Positions 1 through 5,611 of a stretch of DNA of 5,924 nucleotides are shown here, in pieces. The position numbers and the translations under genes are program-made. The DNA lies in NCBI GenBank assembly GCA_021202835.1, contig JAJQCI010000130.1:1-5924 (forward strand). Reading direction: 5' to 3'. The DNA comes from Clostridiales bacterium. GTDB taxonomy: Bacteria; Bacillota; Clostridia; Lachnospirales; CAG-274. How positions within the stretch are numbered: position 1 is the first letter of the stretch; every line of letters starts with the position of its first letter. The notes under the pieces were generated by a model. That model searched no databases, had not been told where the DNA came from, and saw only the letters and a program-made list of their open reading frames with translations.

Positions 1-1
1 A

Positions 2-1756
2 TACAATGCAGGCGGTATTGCAGGCGAAAATAACGGAACAATTGAAAACTGTACTGTAAAGGGAACAATTACCAGTGCAGAAAGTGAAGGTGATTATATC
101 GGCGGTATTGCAGGATATAACACAGGAACAATAACAGGCTCTTCCTCATCGGCAACTGTAACAGCTGTATGCGGCAATGCAGGAGGTGTTGTAGGTTGCA
201 ATACTGAAAACGGAACTGTTGAAAATACTTATGCTACAGGCAACATATCAGCAGAAAATTATGCCGGTGGTCTTATTGGTTATAATTATCTATCTACAGA
301 ATCGGGCAATGTTATTTCGGTTTCATCATGTTATGGAACCGGTAATGTTTCCGGGAAATATGCCGGCGGTCTCATTGGTTACTTGTATACATATCGCTCA
401 GGCTATACTACTGATACCATAACAAATACCGTAAAGTACTGCTACGCACAAGGTGCTGTAACAGGAACAACATATGCCGGCGGTCTTATAGGTTATGTAA
501 ATTCCGGCAGATATCACAGTAGTTATCCGTATCCCACAATAAATATTGTTCACTGCTATTCTATAGGTTCCTCCGTGGCTTCAAACGCAGGCGGCTTAAT
601 AGGCTATTTAAGTTCTACGGAATACTGCTCTGTTCAGTCTTCATATTACAATGCCGATACAAGCGGCTGCAGCGACATTGACAAGGGAGCTTCTGTTTCA
701 GACGCTTCTATGAAGCTTCAGTCAAGCTATAACGGCTGGGATTTTGATTCGGTTTGGGCTATCAGCTCATCAATGAATGACGGCTATCCTTATTTGTTGG
801 CTTTAGGGGCTGAAAACACAGGCTCGGAGGACGACACAACCACAACCGAAACCACAACGGAAACTACTACAGAGGAAACCTCAACCGAAACCACAACATC
901 CTCTTCAGGCGGCGGAAGCAGTGACACAACCACCACTACAACCGAAACCACCACTGAAGCAACAAATACAACAGAGACAACGACGGAAGCGACCACAACA
1001 ACCACAACGGAGACAACAACGGAAGCGACCACAACAACCACAACCGAAACCACAACATTATCCGATGACGATGATGACGACAAAACAACCACAACCGAAG
1101 CCACCACTGAAGCAACAACTGTTGATGATTCGGCAAGTCAGATTAAGGTTTCGGCGCCGGAAAATGCCAAGTTGGACAATACTCTTGAGGTCAAGCTGAT
1201 TATGAGAAATGTTGACGTTATTTCAGGCGGACAGTTTGTTTTGAACTATGACAACACAATGGTAAGCCTTGAAAGCGATGGTTACAGCAGCGGGGCTGTT
1301 CTAACAGAAGCAGGCATAACTCCTGTTGTATATGTAAATAATGACGCCGGCACCTGCTCCGTGGCGTTTATATCAAACCCCACAGCCAATTTTGACGCAG
1401 AGGGCACGCTTATGACATTTACATTTACGTCAATAGCCGAAGGCACTGCGGAATTCAGCGTTTCCGACTTGAGCTTCTCTTATAAATCGGGAACGAAATA
1501 TGTTGAGCTTGACATTGCCTCTGTTTCCGATTCAACCAACATTACAAGCTATATTTTGGGCGACGTAAACGACGACAATAAGATCAATTATCTTGACGCC
1601 GTTCTCATCTTGAGAAGCGTTGTAGGTATGGTAACGCTTGACGATACCCATAAGCTTGCGGCAGATGTAGACGGAAACGGTTCGGTAAACTATATGGATG
1701 CTATGTACATATTGGATTATTCTGCCGGAAACATTTCAAGCTTCGGCGATTTATAA
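2..1756 (+). CDS. Secreted GLUG-repeat / cohesin / dockerin protein, 5' partial
   Basis: The frame is open from the left edge to TAA at 1754-1756, giving 584 visible residues without a start or signal peptide. Residues 1 to about 240 carry at least seven degenerate repeats ending in GGIAGYN, AGGVVGC or AGGLIGY, separated by Cys- and Gly-containing strands. This is the look of GLUG-type repeats found in surface and adhesin-like proteins. A Thr/Glu linker with a run of six Asp follows (about 279-376). A cohesin-like domain follows (about 379-512, with GGQFVLNYD and a GTLMTFTF strand). A type I dockerin ends the protein (about 519-578), with two calcium-loop segments, GDVNDDNKINYLDAV and ADVDGNGSVNYMDAM. 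The product is inferred to be extracellular and part of a cellulosome-like or cell-surface assembly. The ligand of the GLUG part is unknown. The next gene follows after 15 nt and shares the cohesin-dockerin ending. Confidence 0.88.
   Translation, partial: YNAGGIAGENNGTIENCTVKGTITSAESEGDYIGGIAGYNTGTITGSSSSATVTAVCGNAGGVVGCNTENGTVENTYATGNISAENYAGGLIGYNYLSTESGNVISVSSCYGTGNVSGKYAGGLIGYLYTYRSGYTTDTITNTVKYCYAQGAVTGTTYAGGLIGYVNSGRYHSSYPYPTINIVHCYSIGSSVASNAGGLIGYLSSTEYCSVQSSYYNADTSGCSDIDKGASVSDASMKLQSSYNGWDFDSVWAISSSMNDGYPYLLALGAENTGSEDDTTTTETTTETTTEETSTETTTSSSGGGSSDTTTTTTETTTEATNTTETTTEATTTTTTETTTEATTTTTTETTTLSDDDDDDKTTTTEATTEATTVDDSASQIKVSAPENAKLDNTLEVKLIMRNVDVISGGQFVLNYDNTMVSLESDGYSSGAVLTEAGITPVVYVNNDAGTCSVAFISNPTANFDAEGTLMTFTFTSIAEGTAEFSVSDLSFSYKSGTKYVELDIASVSDSTNITSYILGDVNDDNKINYLDAVLILRSVVGMVTLDDTHKLAADVDGNGSVNYMDAMYILDYSAGNISSFGDL
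836..1126 (+). repeat. Thr/Glu-codon low-complexity linker with a 36-bp tandem duplication
   Basis: The DNA is built almost wholly from ACA, ACC, ACT, GAA and GAG codons and encodes the Thr-rich linker of the GLUG/cohesin protein. Inside it, 974-1009 and 1010-1045 are adjacent 36-bp copies that match at 34 of 36 positions. A run of Asp codons (about 1062-1082) interrupts the linker. Such linkers are usually flexible and often glycosylated. The tandem repeat is a likely site of length change by slippage. Confidence 0.85.
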
Positions 1757-1771
1757 AAGGAGGGCTGTATT

Positions 1772-2458
1772 GTGTTATTGAATTTTAAAAATGCCAAAAT
1801 TAAATTTTTGCCTGCTTTAATCTGTGTGTTTATATGCCTTTCGGCGTTTATATGCACAGCACAGGCGGCGGAAGCTCTCCTTTCGGTTGACGCTCCCGAA
1901 AGCGCTCAGGTGGACGATACAATTGACGTTGATATAGTTTTAAGCGACGCCGAAAGCCTTACCGGCGGAAGTGTCTATATAAGCTTCAGCAGAAAAAAGC
2001 TGCAAATTAAAAGCATAACCACGGGAAGCGTTATAAAAAACTGTTATCCTGCGGTAAACCTTGAAAACGAGGAATACTTGAGTGTTATCACCTTCGGCTC
2101 GATTTTTGCCGCTGATGTAAACGGAACACTTGCCACACTTACCTTTGAGGTAATCGGCTCAGGCGAGGCTTCGATAAAAATCAACACCGATTATACCGAG
2201 TTTTCCGGCGACTTCTCAGGCATGGAAACAAGCTATATTTCCTACAGCACAAACGACGCTGCAATTAAGATTTATCAGCCGGGAGATGTAAATATCGACG
2301 GCAGTGTGGATCTGCTTGATGCCATAAGCGTTATGAAATATTTAGACGGCGAAACCGACCTTGACAGCGTTTCTCAAAGTGCCGCCGATATGGACGAAAA
2401 CGGCACAATAGATGAGGCCGACGTCGCAAGAATATTAAAAAAATCAATAAGTGAATAA
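1772..2458 (+). CDS. Secreted cohesin-dockerin protein, possible adaptor scaffoldin
   Basis: This is a 228-residue protein starting with GTG, chosen because AAGGAGGG at 1757-1764 lies 7 nt upstream and the signal peptide begins right there. Residues 1-32 form a Sec signal peptide: lysines, then a hydrophobic core LPALICVFICLSAF, with probable cleavage after TAQA. Residues 36 to about 165 are a cohesin-like beta-sandwich domain (SVDAPESAQVDDTIDVDI, GGSVYISFS, GTLATLTFEV). Residues about 170-226 are a type I dockerin with two EF-hand-like loops, GDVNIDGSVDLLDA and ADMDENGTIDEADV. There is no catalytic module. A lone cohesin joined to a dockerin matches the layout of adaptor scaffoldins in ruminococcal cellulosomes, but cohesin-like domains also occur outside cellulosomes, so the role is inferred. 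It is probably co-transcribed with the preceding gene, and a hairpin at 2495-2542 would end the operon. Confidence 0.85.
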   Translation: MLLNFKNAKIKFLPALICVFICLSAFICTAQAAEALLSVDAPESAQVDDTIDVDIVLSDAESLTGGSVYISFSRKKLQIKSITTGSVIKNCYPAVNLENEEYLSVITFGSIFAADVNGTLATLTFEVIGSGEASIKINTDYTEFSGDFSGMETSYISYSTNDAAIKIYQPGDVNIDGSVDLLDAISVMKYLDGETDLDSVSQSAADMDENGTIDEADVARILKKSISE

Positions 2459-2465
2459 AAATCTG

Positions 2466-2482
2466 TTATAAACGGTTTATAA
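2466..2482. other. 17-bp perfect dyad after the cohesin-dockerin operon
   Basis: Two 8-nt arms, TTATAAAC and GTTTATAA, surround a central G, 8 nt after the stop codon. A second short palindrome, TTACGTAA, follows at 2483-2490. The one-base centre makes an RNA hairpin unlikely, so a protein-binding dyad or chance AT-rich symmetry are the alternatives. No gene start lies close by. Confidence 0.3.
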
Positions 2483-2494
2483 TTACGTAAACTA

Positions 2495-2542
2495 AAAAAG
2501 GATAGAAACAAGAGATTCCATTCTCTGTGTTCTATCCTTTTT
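2495..2542. terminator. Bidirectional terminator-like hairpin between convergent operons
   Basis: Arms 2495-2515 and 2522-2542 pair at 18 of 21 positions around the 6-nt loop TTCCAT. An A-tract leads in and a T-tract leads out, so a U-run follows the stem on either strand. It lies between the + strand cohesin operon (stop at 2458) and the - strand XRE operon (stop at 2572) and can serve both. A related hairpin lies at 3397-3446. Confidence 0.8.
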
Positions 2543-2571
2543 AATATGTTAGCTATATTATCTGATATGTC

Positions 2572-2772
2572 TTATTTCAATCCTGCTAAACAGTCAAGGG
2601 AGACCGAATAAAACTCCGCAAACTTTGCCGCAGTACTTAAAGACGGATCTACCAAATTATTTTCATACTTTGATATAAGCCCTTTGGTTATACCGAGTTT
2701 TTCTGCCACATCCGATAGTGAAAGACCTCTGTTTTCTCTTAATTTCTTAATATTAGAACCAAATTTCGTCAT
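2572..2772 (-). CDS. Small XRE-family helix-turn-helix regulator
   Basis: The product is a 66-residue protein that is essentially one HTH_3/Cro-C1-type DNA-binding domain. It begins MTKFGSNIKKLRENRG, continues LSLSDVAEKLGITKGLISKYENN (helix-turn-helix with recognition helix TKGLISKYE) and ends VSLDCLAGLK. The start at 2772 is preferred over the longer frame beginning at 2859, because GAGGT at 2777-2781 sits just upstream and homology to the fold begins here. The extra N-terminal residues of the longer version are a Cys/Arg-rich read-through of the neighbouring DUF6514-like gene in another frame. It is the last gene of a three-gene minus-strand operon, 26 nt after the disrupted frame, and is followed by the hairpin at 2495-2542. 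It probably binds DNA as a dimer. Its target is unknown. Confidence 0.85.
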   Translation of the reverse strand: MTKFGSNIKKLRENRGLSLSDVAEKLGITKGLISKYENNLVDPSLSTAAKFAEFYSVSLDCLAGLK

Positions 2773-2798
2773 ATTTACCTCAGTTGCTTTATTACGGC

Positions 2799-3026
2799 TT
2801 AAATCTCGTCTTCCACAACATCTGCAAGATGACAGGGCAACAGTTGACACAAAGTGCATTTTAACGCCAATCCGGTAGCAAAACTATAATCCACCGACAC
2901 ATCGGAAATAAATGCGGCCTGTTTGGATTCTTCGTTTTTTACCTCTATACACTCAATACCGTAGGATATATAATCCCCAATACCGGAATTAAATAAATAT
3001 TGTTTAACAGGTATTTAAAGGTACAT
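2799..3026 (-). pseudogene. DUF6514-like small protein with a TAA at codon 4
   Basis: Reading from ATG at 3026-3024 gives M-Y-L-stop-I-P-V-K-Q-Y-L-F, then an otherwise open frame to TAA at 2799-2801 (75 sense and nonsense codons before the terminal stop). The body contains YISYGIECIEV, ISDVSVDYSFATGLALKC and a C-terminal LPCHLADVVEDEI. The YGI motif, the ISD segment and the final HL-DVVED pattern resemble the small uncharacterised Firmicutes family DUF6514; this is from memory, not from a search. The start is convincing: AAGGAGG at 3036-3042 lies 9 nt upstream, and the gene overlaps the end of the upstream XRE gene by 23 nt, as in translationally coupled pairs. The TAA at 3015-3017 could come from AAA or CAA by one substitution. 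No ATG, GTG or TTG lies in frame between that stop and the YGI motif, so the frame is probably dead unless it is reinitiated, read through or missequenced. Confidence 0.7.
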
Positions 3027-3270
3027 AAGTTGTCGCCTCCTTCAAAAAAGATTTTACCTCTTCAATGGTTTCAAATTCAATGACTATCATAAAAATCACA
3101 AGGTCATGACAGCTCAAATTTGATTTTCCACACTCGACTTTCGAAACCCATTCTCTCGTAACTCCAATTTCCTCGCTGAGTTCTTCCTGTGTTAAGTTAC
3201 GAGAAATCCTCAACTTTCGGAATGCCTTTCCGAAATTCTTCCTGATTTCGTCTTCTGATAACTTTTCCAT
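3004..3270 (-). CDS. XRE-family helix-turn-helix regulator, first gene of operon
   Basis: This is an 88-residue protein with a Cro/C1-type helix-turn-helix at about residues 12-65: FRKLRISRNLTQEELSEEIG, then VTREWVSKVECGKSNLS (recognition helix around TREWVSKVE). The C-terminal part (IEEVKSFLKEATTYVPLNTC) is short and not a recognisable ligand domain. The start at 3270 has only a weak purine-rich leader (GAAAG directly before ATG), so expression may be low. It is the promoter-proximal gene. An 18-bp perfect palindrome at 3289-3306 and a TATAAT at 3308-3313 lie immediately upstream, which suggests it represses its own operon. Its last 23 nt overlap the start of the disrupted DUF6514-like frame and contain that frame's Shine-Dalgarno. 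It resembles the small antirepressor or antitoxin-like XRE proteins of mobile elements, but no toxin partner is visible. Confidence 0.85.
   Translation of the reverse strand: MEKLSEDEIRKNFGKAFRKLRISRNLTQEELSEEIGVTREWVSKVECGKSNLSCHDLVIFMIVIEFETIEEVKSFLKEATTYVPLNTC
3036..3042 (-). promoter_or_regulatory. Strong ribosome binding site of the disrupted DUF6514-like gene
   Basis: AAGGAGG on the minus strand, 9 nt before ATG 3026-3024, sits inside the 3' end of the XRE gene. It is the strongest Shine-Dalgarno in this operon. It fixes the intended start and so reveals the TAA at codon 4 as a disruption. Confidence 0.75.
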
Positions 3271-3288
3271 CTTTCATATACGTTCACA

Positions 3289-3306
3289 TTTGATAAATTT
3301 ATCAAA
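3289..3306. promoter_or_regulatory. 18-bp perfect palindrome, candidate operator
   Basis: TTTGATAAATTTATCAAA equals its own reverse complement across all 18 positions. It starts 19 bp upstream of the XRE start codon and 1 bp downstream of the -10 hexamer, so it should cover the transcription start. This is the usual placement for an operator bound by a dimeric XRE/Cro-type repressor. Which of the two XRE proteins binds is not shown by the sequence. Confidence 0.65.
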
Positions 3307-3307
3307 A

Positions 3308-3313
3308 ATTATA
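3308..3313 (-). promoter_or_regulatory. Consensus -10 box for the XRE operon
   Basis: The minus strand reads TATAAT exactly. The region 16-18 bp upstream (about 3331-3336) has no good TTGACA match (TATATG-like), so the promoter may be weak at -35 or need an activator. Transcription would begin near 3301, within the palindrome. Confidence 0.55.
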
Positions 3314-3346
3314 ACTATTATTTTAGATCACATATAGCAAAATAAT

Positions 3347-3370
3347 GTTAAATGGGTTAATGAATGTTAA
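3347..3370 (-). repeat. Three phased TTAAC repeats upstream of the XRE promoter
   Basis: On the minus strand TTAAC occurs at 3370-3366, 3360-3356 and 3351-3347, spaced 10 and 9 bp. The outer two are part of the 9-mer TTTAACATT. They lie on about one face of the helix and roughly 45-70 bp upstream of the inferred transcription start, where activators often bind. Chance in AT-rich DNA is possible. Confidence 0.3.
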
Positions 3371-3396
3371 AATATAAAATTCCATTTATGCCCAAT

Positions 3397-3446
3397 AAAA
3401 TAGGATAGCAACAGGCGATTTAATACCCTGTATGCTATCCTATTTT
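3397..3446. terminator. Bidirectional terminator-like hairpin, relative of 2495-2542
   Basis: Arms 3397-3415 and 3427-3446 pair along their whole length with one bulged T, around an 11-nt loop, with A- and T-tracts on the outsides. Its core from AGGATAG to CTATCCT is 40 nt, the same length as the hairpin core at 2499-2538, and is identical at 31 of 40 positions. It would stop minus-strand transcription entering the XRE operon from the intron side. Confidence 0.7.
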
Positions 3447-3447
3447 T

Positions 3448-3507
3448 TCAAAATATCTTGAATTGCTGTTTTATAAAATCATCTGTTGCCGCAATAAACA
3501 TATGACA
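3448..3507 (-). pseudogene. Possible 3' tail of an interrupted gene
   Basis: Between the broken intron end (near 3508) and the hairpin at 3446, the minus strand is open and reads CHMFIAATDDFIKQQFKIF before TGA at 3448-3450. The hairpin starts directly after this stop, as a terminator would after a real gene. This suggests the C-terminal tail of a gene whose front was removed at the same junction that truncated the intron. It is too short to assign to a family and could be noncoding. Confidence 0.3.
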
Positions 3508-3525
3508 TTCGGCATACGGCGGTTC
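3508..3525 (-). ncRNA. 5' half of intron domain V
   Basis: On the minus strand, overlapping the maturase stop codon, the sequence reads GAACCGCCGTATGCCGAA. This matches the 5' strand and tip of group II domain V. A complementary strand resembling GGCATGTACGGTGG should follow but does not; unrelated sequence begins at about 3507. The catalytic hairpin is therefore incomplete. Confidence 0.7.
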
Positions 3526-4804
3526 AATTCAATTTCAAAATATGTCTGCGATTTAGATAGTAGTCAAGACAACTGACCAGACATCTCTTGTTCTGTTTTT
3601 CTTTGCTTATTGCCCGTACTACGCAGGTTTTCGTTACTACCCATTGGCAGCGGTTTCCACAATACGATGTCAGCCTTGCCAAATCCTTATCAACACCCAA
3701 CTTTTTCAGGCCCCATTCTCGTTTACTCGGCACTTTCCACTGTTTCCAGATTATCACCCTTATCATTGTCCTTATGTGTTCATCTATCCTTTCCAGTGTG
3801 GTTTTCATTGAACCCGGTATATAGTAATTTATCCAACCTCTGATTACTTTGTTCAGCTTCTTTATTCTGTAACTCAGGTCTACACTCCATTTTCTCTTGC
3901 ACAGAGCTTTCAGTTTGCTTTTAAACCTTTTTACTGAATCCTTGTGCGGTCGTGCCTTCCATTCGTCTTTGCTTTTCCAAAAGCTGTAGCCCAGATATTT
4001 AAGTTTACTTGGTCTTGATATATGCGTCTTTTCAGCATTTACCTTCAATCCCAGCTTTTTCTCTATCCACGCTGTAATTGAATACATTACTCTTGTTGCA
4101 CTTGCTCTGCTTTTAACCGCTATTACACAATCATCAGCATATCTTGTAAAGTGCAATTCACGTCTTTCAAGTTCTCTGTCAAGCTCTGTCAGCATTATGT
4201 TGCTTAACAACGGCGATATATTGCCGCCTTGCGGCGTTCCATTTTCTGTCGCTTCGTATTTGTCTCGCACCATAACCCCTGCTTTCAGGTACTTTCTTAT
4301 CAATGATTCGGTGTCTCCGTCATTGATAACTCTGCCAACATAGCTCATTAGTTTATCTTGGGGTACGTTATCGAAGAACTTCTCTAAGTCTATATCCACT
4401 ATCCACTCGTATCCCTCATTCAAGTATTCGTTTAGTTTCTTTATTGCATCTGCACAGCTTCTTTTTGGTCTGAAGCCGTAACTGTACTCGCTAAATTCTT
4501 TCTCAAATATCGGACTGAGCACCTGTGTTATAGCCTGTTCAATTACTCTGTCGATAACTGTTGGTATTCCGAGATTTCTAATCCCTCCGTTTGGTTTCGG
4601 TATTTCTACCCTCATAACAGGTTGCGGCTTATACTTTCTCTCTCGGATTTGTCTCTCAATATCAGCCCGGTTTTTCTCCATATATTCATCAAGTTCAAAA
4701 ACCGTTACTCCGTCTGCCCCTCCTGCTCATTTGTTTGAATAAACTCTTTCCTTAGCAGCTTGGATATTTTCGGGTGCTAATATTTTGTCTAACATCTTTG
4801 ACAT
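3524..4804 (-). pseudogene. ltrA: Group II intron reverse transcriptase/maturase with internal TGA
   Basis: From ATG at 4804 the frame gives 426 codons before TGA 3526-3524, with one in-frame TGA at codon 26 (4729-4727). Flanking residues read ERVYSNK-stop-AGGADGVTV, where relatives have NKGAGGxDGxTV, so the stop replaces a Gly codon (GGA to TGA). The remaining domains are intact in full-length numbering: PVMRVEIPKPNGG at about 62-74; reverse transcriptase motif DLEKFFD at about 139-145; TPQGG at 190-194; catalytic RYADD with YADD at 222-225; and a maturase thumb/X domain with RGWINYY at 322-328. No HNH endonuclease follows, so target cutting would not have been IEP-driven. A CGGAGAT Shine-Dalgarno precedes the ATG. 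A shorter product could begin at 4681 (385 residues) but would lack the N-terminal RT-0 region and has no good ribosome site. A sequencing error is possible, but the truncated intron 3' end supports real decay. Confidence 0.88.
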
Positions 4805-5345
4805 ATCTCCGTCTCTCTCCTTTCCGCTTCCGACTGCATTATCCTATGTTTACGGTGTTTCAGCTTCATTTACGTTTCAGCCTACACACCCTGTCAGATT
4901 TCATTATCGGAACATACATTCTGTCAGAAGTTTTGTTACACAAAACCGACCTACGGTCGCCCGACATCTTTCGGGTTCCTATTAACGTCTTGAATTGTTC
5001 AGTCCTTCCCGAAAACAAATCTTTTCGGTACTATGACCTCTGCTGACTTCTCGTTATTCGTTGTTACTACTATATCGCTAACGAGACCTCACGGGATAAG
5101 CCAATGTTCTTTCCTCGTCTACCTGCCTAATTTACGCATATGGGTTACGGTTGCCTTTTGGACTTCGCTGTCTTCAGCCAGCTTATACGCCATATACGCC
5201 TTATATTAGATTTCTGTTCGTCAGGCTACGATTTCGCTATTGCTTCTTCTCTCCCACACCTCACGATGTGAAACTTGCAAGTCGCTTTAGAGTTCGTCGA
5301 CAACTACGCCTCAGTGGACTTTCACCACAGAGCATTGGCATGCCC
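4805..5345 (-). ncRNA. Group II intron RNA domains I-III and start of IV
   Basis: These roughly 540 nt upstream of the maturase contain no protein gene. On the minus strand they begin with GCCAATGCTCTGTGGTGAAAGTCC and carry, at 5049-5029, AAGTCAGCAGAGGTCATAGTA, an element often seen just upstream of bacterial maturase frames. Many GAAA- and GTAA-type tetraloops and short inverted repeats are present, for example GGGCGACCGTAGGTC near 4950-4965. This fits the folded ribozyme part. Predicted plus-strand frames across it are not genes. Exon-binding sites were not assigned. Confidence 0.7.
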
Positions 5346-5611
5346 GTCATACTGAAAAAGAGTGGAATTTTGTTAAATCCAAAATTCAAAAATCGGGGCT
5401 TTCGCAGAAAGAATATCTGCTTCAATCCCTGTCAAAAAAGCCCATTGTAGTTAAGCCCTACGGACACGAAATAATCTCCGAAATTAAGGCTATCGGCAGG
5501 AATATAAATCAGATAGCAAAAAAAGTAAACAGCTGCAAAATAGCCGACTGCACCAATCAGCTTGAAGCTATCTCTGATCAGCTTGGGAAGGTGATGGAAC
5601 AGTGGCAATAA
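5345..5611 (+). pseudogene. mobC: MobC-like relaxosome protein, 5' end lost at intron insertion
   Basis: From about 5345 the + strand reads RHTEKEWNFVKSKIQKSGLS and continues to TAA at 5609-5611, about 88 residues. The N-terminal part matches the RxTEEE start of MobC-like proteins after their ribbon-helix-helix strand. The C-terminal part, EIKAIGRNINQIAKKVN, is the typical MobC helix that assists the relaxase at oriT, followed by a helical tail LEAISDQLGKVMEQWQ. No ATG, GTG or TTG starts this frame in the right place, and upstream lies the 5' end of an antisense group II intron. The N-terminal segment that should bind DNA is missing and is not found beyond the intron's truncated 3' end. The stop overlaps the relaxase start by 10 nt, so the pair was translationally coupled. 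Loss of this protein would be expected to weaken mobilization. Confidence 0.75.

Larger units (their letters stand above)
3508..5345 (-). mobile_element. Group II intron, 3'-truncated and inactive
   Basis: A retroelement about 1.84 kb long on the minus strand. It has an RNA part (about 5345-4805), a maturase/reverse transcriptase frame in domain IV (4804-3524) and the first half of domain V (3525-3508). The second strand of domain V and all of domain VI, with the branch-point A and 3' splice site, are missing. The 5' end is placed near 5345 because the MobC-like frame becomes recognisable there; the exact splice site is uncertain by about 10 nt. Without domains V and VI it cannot self-splice or retrohome. 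The element lies antisense in the mobC gene. Confidence 0.85.

Noticed and set aside
974..1045. CRISPR-like repeat
   Set aside because: The repeats are directly adjacent without spacers and lie inside an open coding frame.
790..1107. Minus-strand frame rich in Val and Ser over the Thr linker
   Set aside because: It is the antisense shadow of Thr codons (ACN read as VV/SVV) and has no start signal or fold.
921..1199. Plus-strand Pro/Gln/Lys-rich frame inside the linker
   Set aside because: It is an out-of-frame reading of the low-complexity Thr region inside a clear gene.
2478..2483. TATAAT on the + strand after the cohesin-dockerin gene
   Set aside because: It lies within AT-rich dyads just before a terminator and no + strand gene follows.
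2773..2859. N-terminal extension of the small XRE gene to an upstream ATG at 2859
   Set aside because: The extra 29 residues overlap the DUF6514-like gene in another frame and do not look like an XRE N-terminus. A start at 2772 has its own Shine-Dalgarno.
4727..4729. TGA recoded as glycine
   Set aside because: The TGA sits where Gly is expected, but the same maturase frame ends naturally at TGA overlapping domain V, and the neighbouring gene is broken by TAA. Decay explains both better than a changed code.
5029..5037. Exon-binding site GTCATAGTA pairing with the mobC exon (AGTATGAC)
   Set aside because: The match has a mismatch, and this string belongs to an element often seen upstream of maturase genes, so it is not evidence for the insertion site.
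5151..5450. 99-residue plus-strand frame across the intron 5' end and into mobC
   Set aside because: It reads intron RNA and then mobC in the wrong frame, and its sequence is not protein-like.
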